A stretch of 49,107 nucleotides of DNA from Planctomyces sp. Its GTDB lineage: Bacteria > Planctomycetota > Planctomycetia > Planctomycetales > Planctomycetaceae. Positions 44,600-49,107 of this stretch are shown one piece after another; position 1 is the first letter of the stretch, and every line of letters begins with the position of its first letter. The stretch lies in NCBI GenBank assembly GCA_005778225.1, contig SXPC01000133.1, forward strand, positions 1-49,107. Direction: 5' to 3'. A program made the translations under genes and the position numbers. The notes beneath the pieces were generated by a model, which saw only the letters and a list, made by a program, of their open reading frames with translations, did no database searches and had not been told where the DNA came from.

Positions 44600-45103
44600 T
44601 CAGTCCTTCGATCCTGGTTCCATCGACAGGGATTCTTTCTGAATCCGCAGCCACTCATTGAGACCACTGAGAGAAGGTATGCTGAAGGCGATACCCGCCA
44701 GCAGAATGGCAACGATCCCCAGGTGGAGATAAGGACGATGAGGATCGATCATGACGATGTTGAGGAATGCAGGACCTTCGAGAAGGGCGCCACGCGTAAT
44801 TCGACTTGCGGTGAATGCAGTCAGTAATTCACGATCGATCTGCGAGGGATCTCCCTGGCTGGCTGTCTTGATCGCGTTGCCAAGAACGACTTGTGGAACG
44901 ATGAAGCTCGCCATCAGTCCGCCAGCAGCGATCAGAATCGGGATCAGATTGATCGCTCCCGGAGCCCCCTGCACTTTCTGCAGCATGCTCGGCAGCATGA
45001 AGACCCCTGTCACAATCACACCCAGCATCAGCGCACCAAGGATGATCCGCAGCAGCTTGACTGTGTTTTCAGGAGTCGGCTCGAAGTTGATTTGCTCACT
45101 CAT
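44600..45103 (-). CDS. Small membrane protein inside the microcompartment operon
   Basis: A protein of 167 aa from the ATG at 45103 (starting MSEQINFEP). Four hydrophobic segments lie at roughly residues 18-38, 50-73, 100-120 and 125-143, e.g. IILGALMLGVIVTGVFML and HLGIVAILLAGIAFSIPSL. No family recognised. It is co-oriented in the middle of the shell and enzyme genes. Membrane proteins are not standard parts of BMC operons, so it may be a transporter-like accessory, a membrane tether or an unrelated insertion. The 35-bp dispersed repeat sits just upstream. Confidence 0.65.
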   Translation of the reverse strand: MSEQINFEPTPENTVKLLRIILGALMLGVIVTGVFMLPSMLQKVQGAPGAINLIPILIAAGGLMASFIVPQVVLGNAIKTASQGDPSQIDRELLTAFTASRITRGALLEGPAFLNIVMIDPHRPYLHLGIVAILLAGIAFSIPSLSGLNEWLRIQKESLSMEPGSKD

Positions 45104-45148
45104 GTGACCTCCATGGAGACGTCGTTGTCGTTTAACGGATTCATATCC

Positions 45149-45183
45149 ATTTGGTGCGGTTCGAAGACTCACCAGCACCCTAC
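45149..45183 (+). repeat. 35-bp dispersed repeat, copy 2
   Basis: Identical over 35 bases to 33461-33495, in the same orientation. It includes the stop codon of the vertex-protein gene that ends at 45180. Confidence 0.85.
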
Positions 45184-45494
45184 GCCTGATTCTTGTCGTA
45201 AACAGACGTTGGGCCGAGCGTCACGCGGTCGACGATGCCGATGATCGCAGCATCGACTGGCAGTGGCTTCGTCTCCGGTGTGTAGCGGGCCGAGGACCCT
45301 TGCACGCAGATGACGACTTCCCCTTCCCCCGCCCCGACCGTATCGACGACGACGAACGAACGCCCCGTCGACTTCAACCCATCCTTGTTCTGCTCATCCA
45401 CACGCAACGGCTCCACGATGAAGAGCTTCTGCCCCTTCATCGAGTCGACCTTGTGAGACGAAACAATGCTGCCGGTGATTTTGCCGATGAACAT
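45180..45494 (-). CDS. Microcompartment vertex protein (BMC-P, EutN/CcmL family)
   Basis: A protein of 104 aa from the ATG at 45494 (starting MFIGKITGSIVSSHKVDSM), with AGGATCC as a likely ribosome-binding site. The core (QKLFIVEPLRVD, VVVDTVGAGEGEVVICVQGSSAR, AAIIGIVDRV) is a textbook EutN/CcmL sequence. It is the first of the three vertex genes in transcription order and follows the two hexamer genes. Confidence 0.95.
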   Translation of the reverse strand: MFIGKITGSIVSSHKVDSMKGQKLFIVEPLRVDEQNKDGLKSTGRSFVVVDTVGAGEGEVVICVQGSSARYTPETKPLPVDAAIIGIVDRVTLGPTSVYDKNQA

Positions 45495-45536
45495 GGGAGG
45501 ATCCTGCGTGGAATGGATATCCAACTCGTAACGTGT

Positions 45537-45617
45537 TGTCGTGAGGCATTAGTCATGAGTCATGAGGAAGACATGAAAACAAGAACCTCACGACTCAAAC
45601 CTCATGACTCATGACTA
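45537..45617. repeat. TCATGAG-type inverted repeat, copy 4
   Basis: The arms GTCATGAGTCATGAGG and CCTCATGACTCATGAC are perfectly complementary. The distal end contains the stop codon (TAG) of the hexamer gene at 45615. Confidence 0.9.
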
Positions 45618-45878
45618 GAAATTCTCCATCAACCCCTTCTCAGGGCGTGGGATCACGTGGGCGGCGACGAGTTCGCCGACGCGGGATGCAGCTGACGCAC
45701 CGGCGTCAACAGCGGCTTTGACGGAGCCGACGTCCCCTTTGATGACGGTCGTGACGTACGCGCCGCCGATCTGGATTTGTTTGACGAGTGTGACGTTGGC
45801 GGCTTTGAGCATCGCGTCTGAGGCTTCGATCATGGCGACCAGGCCTTTGGTTTCAATCAGTCCAATAGCATCATTCAT
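45615..45878 (-). CDS. Microcompartment hexameric shell protein (BMC-H)
   Basis: An 87-aa protein, a single Pfam00936-type BMC domain: [26 protein letters not shown] at the start, [20 protein letters not shown] in the middle, and [14 protein letters not shown] at the end. It forms cyclic hexamers that tile the shell facets. Closely related to the adjacent hexamer gene, so the two derive from a duplication. Its stop codon lies in a TCATGAG repeat. Confidence 0.96.
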   Translation of the reverse strand: MNDAIGLIETKGLVAMIEASDAMLKAANVTLVKQIQIGGAYVTTVIKGDVGSVKAAVDAGASAASRVGELVAAHVIPRPEKGLMENF

Positions 45879-45935
45879 TGCAGGGAGAGCTTTCGAGTGA
45901 GTTTGTGCAGGATTTGTGAGTCGATGAGATATTGG

Positions 45936-46000
45936 TGTCGTGAGTCATGAGTCGTGAGGAAGGTATTGAATCCAAGACCTCATGACTCATGCCTCGTGGC
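45936..46000. repeat. TCATGAG-type inverted repeat, copy 5
   Basis: GTCGTGAGTCATGAGTCGTG and the later ACCTCATGACTCATGCCTCG form an imperfect stem between the two hexamer genes. Confidence 0.8.
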
Positions 46001-46282
46001 TCAAGACTTGGCTTTCGGCAGGATGCTGACGAGTTCGTCGTGTGGGCGTGGGATCACCTGAACGGAAACGACTTCGCCGATCTTGCTGGCGGCTGATGCG
46101 CCGGCGTCGATGGCGGCTTTGACAGCTGCGACGTCGCCCGTAATGAAGGTCGTGACTAGACCGGAGCCGACTTTCTCCCAGCCGGTCATCTTGACGTTGG
46201 CGGCTTTGAGCATCGCATCGGCGGCTTCGATCATGCAGACGAGGCCTTTGGTTTCAATCATTCCGAGAGCTTGTTGGGACAT
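46001..46282 (-). CDS. Microcompartment hexameric shell protein (BMC-H)
   Basis: A 93-aa protein from the ATG at 46282, chosen because AAAGG lies seven bases upstream; the longer frame to 46324 runs through a repeat. BMC domain: [26 protein letters not shown], then [20 protein letters not shown], then [20 protein letters not shown]. Relative to its neighbour it has a longer Lys-containing C-terminal tail. It is the first shell gene after pduL. Confidence 0.95.
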   Translation of the reverse strand: MSQQALGMIETKGLVCMIEAADAMLKAANVKMTGWEKVGSGLVTTFITGDVAAVKAAIDAGASAASKIGEVVSVQVIPRPHDELVSILPKAKS

Positions 46283-46297
46283 GGGTTGCCTTTCAGT

Positions 46298-46377
46298 AGT
46301 CATGAGGTATGAGTCGTGAGTCATTAGGATGTTGAAGAGTCGTCGCGTCAGGTCCTCATGACTCGCGACTCATGTCA
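46298..46377. repeat. TCATGAG-type inverted repeat, copy 6
   Basis: TCATGAGGTATGAGTCGTGA at one end and TCCTCATGACTCGCGACTCA at the other pair imperfectly. It fills the spacer between the first hexamer gene and the end of pduL. Confidence 0.8.
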
Positions 46378-46379
46378 AT

Positions 46380-47117
46380 TCAGTGTTTGCACCCGCACGG
46401 TTCGGGTTTGATCAACTCGACTTTGGTCGCGTGTTCCAGGTCGATCGCGTTGCCTTCGTCAGTGTCGATGTGGACTTCAAGTTTGATGTTGTCTTCGGCT
46501 CGAACCATCAGGCCTTCGAGAACTCCCGAGCAGCCTTTGGATTCGACGCGCAGATTGATTTTGTCGCCGTGTTTGACGTCGTAACGGGCCAGGTCCGCCG
46601 GGCCCATGTGAACGTGTCGCATGGCACGGATGACGCCCTGTTTGAGTTCAACGACCCCCGCTGGACCGACGAGTACGCAGCCTGGCGTGTCTTTAATATC
46701 GCCACTGAGTCGCACGGGAAGATCGATTCCCAGCGAGATCCCATCGGTGAAGGCAAGTTCAACCTGAGACGCCGACCTCGTCGGCCCCAGCACACGCACA
46801 CTCGGCAGCATCCTTCGACGCGGCCCGACGATCGCAACTGTCTCCGCCGCCGCGTAGTACCCCTTCTGGTAAAGCTCTTTTTCGACCGTCAGCTTGTGCC
46901 CTTTGCCGAAGAGAACTTCGACGTGCTCGTCGGTCAGGTGCACGTGACGAGCGGAGATATTGACGACGAGCGGGTTGGGTGCAGAGGCAGCCCCACCGCT
47001 GGGCAAGCCAGCAGTGTCACCCGTTGCATTCGGCCCAAGCTGCGCCAGGAGCATCTGGCGCACCAGATGCTCGACGGTTTCGCGGTTGAGAGTGCTGGTT
47101 GCTGTGGTCATAGTCAT
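46380..47117 (-). CDS. pduL: Phosphate propanoyltransferase/phosphotransacylase PduL
   Basis: A protein of 245 aa from the ATG at 47117; a second ATG at 47111 is equally possible. The N-terminal helix ([18 protein letters not shown]) is a likely encapsulation peptide, followed by a Gly/Ala/Pro linker. The duplicated PTAC beta-barrel has metal ligands in [14 protein letters not shown] and MRHVHMG, plus [20 protein letters not shown]. PduL converts acyl-CoA and phosphate to acyl-phosphate and recycles CoA inside the organelle. The C-terminus ends in an unusual CGCKH. First enzyme gene after the regulator. Confidence 0.95.
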   Translation of the reverse strand: MTMTTATSTLNRETVEHLVRQMLLAQLGPNATGDTAGLPSGGAASAPNPLVVNISARHVHLTDEHVEVLFGKGHKLTVEKELYQKGYYAAAETVAIVGPRRRMLPSVRVLGPTRSASQVELAFTDGISLGIDLPVRLSGDIKDTPGCVLVGPAGVVELKQGVIRAMRHVHMGPADLARYDVKHGDKINLRVESKGCSGVLEGLMVRAEDNIKLEVHIDTDEGNAIDLEHATKVELIKPEPCGCKH

Positions 47118-47195
47118 GAGTCGTGAGGTTTGAGTCATGAGGAAGAGACGACAGTCATGATTTCCTCATGACTCACGACTCAAAACTCATGACTA
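47105..47195. repeat. TCATGAG-type inverted repeat, copy 7
   Basis: Near 47115 TCATGAGTCGTGAGGTTTGA and near 47165 CCTCATGACTCACGACTCAA form a long imperfect stem. It begins at the TAG stop of the deoR-type gene and ends at the pduL start. Confidence 0.85.
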
Positions 47196-47945
47196 GCGGG
47201 CGATCGTTACGGCGATATTCTGTTGTTCCAACATCTGCACCCACTGGGGATCGACGGCGTCGTCGGTGACGAGCCGGTCAATGTCATCCAGAGGGCAGAG
47301 GTTGACGAGTTCGGTGTGTCCAAGTTTGTGGCTGTCGAGGGCGACGATGACTTCTTCCGAAGCTTCAATCATCATCCGCTGGGCATCGACGAGCAGTGTG
47401 TTGCTGTTGAACAGCCCGCGGCTGGTCAGGCCGCCGGCGCTCATAATGGCTTTGCGGACGTGAAGCCCTTTAAGAGTCTGCGTCACGATCGGCCCGAGAG
47501 CGACATCGGTCTTGGGATGGATATACCCGCCGATGAAAATGAGTTCGATGTTCGGTGCGCTGTGCAGCAGATTGACGATCGGCAGGTACGTAGTAAGAAC
47601 CTGCAGTTCCATTTTGTGTAACTGACGGGCAATCTCGAGCGTCGTCGAACCGGCATCGAGCAGGATCGATTCCCCCGGCTGAATCATGGCCGCGACCGCT
47701 TTGGCGATCCTCTGCTTCTCGAGATGAGCTCGCGTCACACGGGTCTCAAGGGCAGGTAGCGATTCGCCGACATAGGCAATCCCGCCCCGCGTTCGACGAA
47801 TCTGGCCCGCCTGATCGAGAGCCTCCAGATCACGTCGAATCGTCGATTCACTCACCCCCAGATGTGCAACAAGCTGCCCCAGGGAGACGTATCCGTGCTC
47901 CTGAGCATGTTGCAGAATCTGATCACGTCGTTGGTCGAGGAGCAT
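47193..47945 (-). CDS. DeoR-family transcriptional regulator of the microcompartment operon
   Basis: A protein of 250 aa from the ATG at 47945; the frame opens at 47978, but that codon falls in the -10 element. The N-terminal winged HTH is DQRRDQILQHAQEHGYVSLG, then LGVSESTIRRDLEALDQAG. The C-terminal DeoRC sensor domain has ESILLDAGSTTLEIARQL and MSAGGLTSRGLFNSN. DeoR proteins usually repress sugar operons and release DNA on binding a sugar phosphate; here probably fuculose- or rhamnulose-phosphate or a product. Encoded first in the operon, so probably autoregulated. Confidence 0.92.
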   Translation of the reverse strand: MLLDQRRDQILQHAQEHGYVSLGQLVAHLGVSESTIRRDLEALDQAGQIRRTRGGIAYVGESLPALETRVTRAHLEKQRIAKAVAAMIQPGESILLDAGSTTLEIARQLHKMELQVLTTYLPIVNLLHSAPNIELIFIGGYIHPKTDVALGPIVTQTLKGLHVRKAIMSAGGLTSRGLFNSNTLLVDAQRMMIEASEEVIVALDSHKLGHTELVNLCPLDDIDRLVTDDAVDPQWVQMLEQQNIAVTIAR

Positions 47946-47977
47946 AATGTTGGCGAAAAGTGATTGAAAATGACACA

Positions 47978-48006
47978 ATTGTAGGGCGTGAATCTGTCAG
48001 AAGCAA
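47978..48006 (-). promoter_or_regulatory. Predicted promoter of the microcompartment operon
   Basis: On the minus strand TTGCTT (48001-48006) and TACAAT (47978-47983) are separated by 17 bases. Transcription would start near 47971, giving a leader of about 26 bases before the ATG at 47945. Confidence 0.55.
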
Positions 48007-48239
48007 TCAAAATACGTCGCAGGCGGGGTGTTTTCTAGGCATAAAATGGGTGGCTATGGTAGTATGCGTCAAAAATGTGTGTTTGCAGCAGTAATTTGGG
48101 GTGCCTGGGTTGGCTTTGCATATTGCCTTCGCGATTCGCCGGGTAGTATGTGTTTGCAGAGATGTGACGGAAAATGAAGTTTTTCTTTAGTTCTGCATTG
48201 TCGTTGCCGAGCGGAAGTCAGTCGCTCTACTAGTCTTGA

Positions 48240-48268
48240 TTGACAACACGAAAGTGCACAGCTACATT
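48240..48268 (+). promoter_or_regulatory. arsR promoter
   Basis: TTGACA (48240-48245) and TACATT (48263-48268) with a 17-base spacer. The start point would be near 48275, only about 7 bases before the arsR ATG, so the mRNA may be nearly leaderless. Confidence 0.6.
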
Positions 48269-48283
48269 CGCTTAGGCACATAT
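48263..48283 (+). promoter_or_regulatory. Predicted ArsR operator 1
   Basis: TACATTCGCTTAGGCACATA is closely related to the sequence at 48618-48640. It covers the -10 box and reaches the arsR start codon, so bound ArsR would block initiation. Confidence 0.6.
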
Positions 48284-48602
48284 GGAAACACGGTCTTTAC
48301 TCCCTGAAGCAGTCTTCCGGGCGCTCTCTGACGCGACCCGCTTGAGGATCCTGCATCTGCTCCAGGGTGGAGAGCTCTGTGTCTGCGACCTGGTCAGCTC
48401 CCTGGATGCTCCACAGCCGACGATCTCGCGGCATCTCGCTTACCTGCGGAAGACAGGGCTCGTTCTGGCGCGGAAAGAAGGTTTGTGGCATTACTACAAG
48501 CTGGTTCCTGCGTCGACCGATTTCCACAAGACGGTCATGGCCTGCGTGTCCGCGTGTGATCTTCCTGATGTGGCCACCTGTTCGCGATCAAAGTGTAACT
48601 GA
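48282..48602 (+). CDS. arsR: Arsenite-responsive repressor ArsR
   Basis: A protein of 106 aa in the ArsR/SmtB family. The signature GELCVCDLVSSLDAPQPTISRHLAYL contains the Cys-x-Cys metalloid site in helix 3 and the recognition helix. A third cysteine group near the C-terminus (ACVSACDLPDVATCSRSKCN) may add metal ligands. It represses its own gene and the downstream acr3 until As(III) or Sb(III) binds. Confidence 0.93.
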   Translation: METRSLLPEAVFRALSDATRLRILHLLQGGELCVCDLVSSLDAPQPTISRHLAYLRKTGLVLARKEGLWHYYKLVPASTDFHKTVMACVSACDLPDVATCSRSKCN

Positions 48603-48617
48603 AATTTTTTTGACTTA

Positions 48618-48640
48618 TACATTCGCTTGAGCGGATATAT
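48618..48640 (+). promoter_or_regulatory. Predicted ArsR operator 2
   Basis: ATTCGCTTGAGCGGAT is an imperfect palindrome and resembles operator 1. It lies between arsR and acr3, four bases from the acr3 ATG, suggesting separate control of acr3. Confidence 0.6.
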
Positions 48641-48643
48641 CAA

Positions 48644-49107
48644 ATGCGACTCTCGTTTCTGGATCATTACCTCACGGTTTGGATTTTTCTGGCGATGGCT
48701 TTGGGGGTCATCGTGGGGAGTTCTTTTCCGGGTTGGGAATTGTGGGTCAACCAGTTTCAGTTCGGAACGACGAATATCCCCATCGCGATCGGGTTGATCG
48801 TGATGATGTATCCCCCGCTCGCGAAGGTGCGTTATGAAGAGCTGGGCGAAATCTTTCGAGACTGGAAAATTCTTGGATTATCGCTGCTGCAAAACTGGCT
48901 CATCGGTCCTGTGCTGATGTTTGTGCTGGCCATCATGTTCCTTCAGGATTATCCCGAATACATGGCGGGCCTGATCATGATTGGGCTGGCGAGGTGTATC
49001 GCGATGGTGATCGTGTGGAATGAACTCGCCAAAGGGAACAGCCAGTATGCTGCGGGGCTGGTTGCCTTCAACAGCATCTTTCAGGTTCTCTTCTATAGCG
49101 TGTATGC
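48644..49107 (+). CDS. acr3: Arsenite efflux transporter Acr3 (partial, cut by window end)
   Basis: The first 154 codons are present. Membrane segments at about residues 9-27 ([19 protein letters not shown]), 42-60 ([18 protein letters not shown]), 76-98 and 107-125 match the N-terminal half of Acr3. The segment [20 protein letters not shown] carries the conserved Cys needed for arsenite transport in this family. It exports As(III) from the cytoplasm. The gene has an intact start and no early stop; the rest lies outside the window. Confidence 0.93.
   Translation, partial: MRLSFLDHYLTVWIFLAMALGVIVGSSFPGWELWVNQFQFGTTNIPIAIGLIVMMYPPLAKVRYEELGEIFRDWKILGLSLLQNWLIGPVLMFVLAIMFLQDYPEYMAGLIMIGLARCIAMVIVWNELAKGNSQYAAGLVAFNSIFQVLFYSVY

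Noticed and set aside
46383..47126. 247-aa plus-strand frame opposite pduL
   Set aside because: Shadow of pduL, with an unnatural Phe/Asp/Val-rich composition.
41706..47195. CRISPR array formed by the TCATGAG repeats
   Set aside because: The units are palindromic and irregularly spaced at gene ends, spacers are genes, and no cas genes are present.

Overview
The window looks like a chromosomal segment of a planctomycete (phylum Planctomycetota, class Planctomycetia). The main evidence is a bacterial-microcompartment (BMC) operon of the planctomycete/verrucomicrobial (PVM) type at 40784-47945. Supporting evidence is a degenerate trypsin-like membrane protein, several intergenic REP-like repeats and a RAYT transposase. 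Species cannot be fixed from the sequence alone.

Region 1 (1-17140) is visibly more A+T-rich than the rest and reads as a genomic island. It ends at a tRNA-Ser(GCU) gene on the minus strand, with a tyrosine integrase and an excisionase-like gene next to the tRNA 3' end. Its cargo is a co-oriented run of cell-surface genes: an OpgC-like acyltransferase, a GT-C glycosyltransferase, an anchored protein with carboxypeptidase-regulatory-like domains, a secreted protein with about 18 Cys-Ser motifs, a protein with three LTxxQ-like units, two tandem paralogous giant membrane proteins, and an anchored alpha/beta hydrolase. I consider this the best candidate for an undescribed system, but its function is unknown. 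An IS transposase remnant and an unrecognised ORF lie between the cargo and the integrase.

Region 2 (17229-40600) is core-like, higher-GC chromosome: thrC, an esterase, thiC, a degenerate trypsin-fold membrane protein, a HEAT-repeat lipoprotein, a J-domain membrane protein, a RAYT transposase within an array of hairpins, a GNAT acetyltransferase, a metallophosphoesterase, a Cys-rich lipoprotein, a XerC/D-like recombinase, a GT4 glycosyltransferase, prmC, murA, a long coiled-coil protein, and a ketoacyl-synthase-fold protein that has lost its catalytic cysteine. A consensus promoter at 38785-38813 precedes either a long leader or a separate structured RNA.

Region 3 (40784-47945, minus strand) is the BMC operon. 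In transcription order it encodes a DeoR regulator, PduL phosphotransacylase, two hexameric shell proteins, a pentameric vertex protein, a small membrane protein, a CoA-acylating aldehyde dehydrogenase, a vertex protein, an RpiB-like protein, a vertex protein and a class II aldolase. In characterised PVM organelles the aldolase splits fuculose- or rhamnulose-1-phosphate, and the resulting lactaldehyde is oxidised to an acyl-CoA and then an acyl-phosphate inside the shell. Many spacers of this operon carry copies of one inverted repeat, often starting at the stop codon of the upstream gene.

Region 4 (48240-end) is an arsenic-resistance pair, arsR and a truncated acr3, each preceded by a copy of a similar operator-like sequence.
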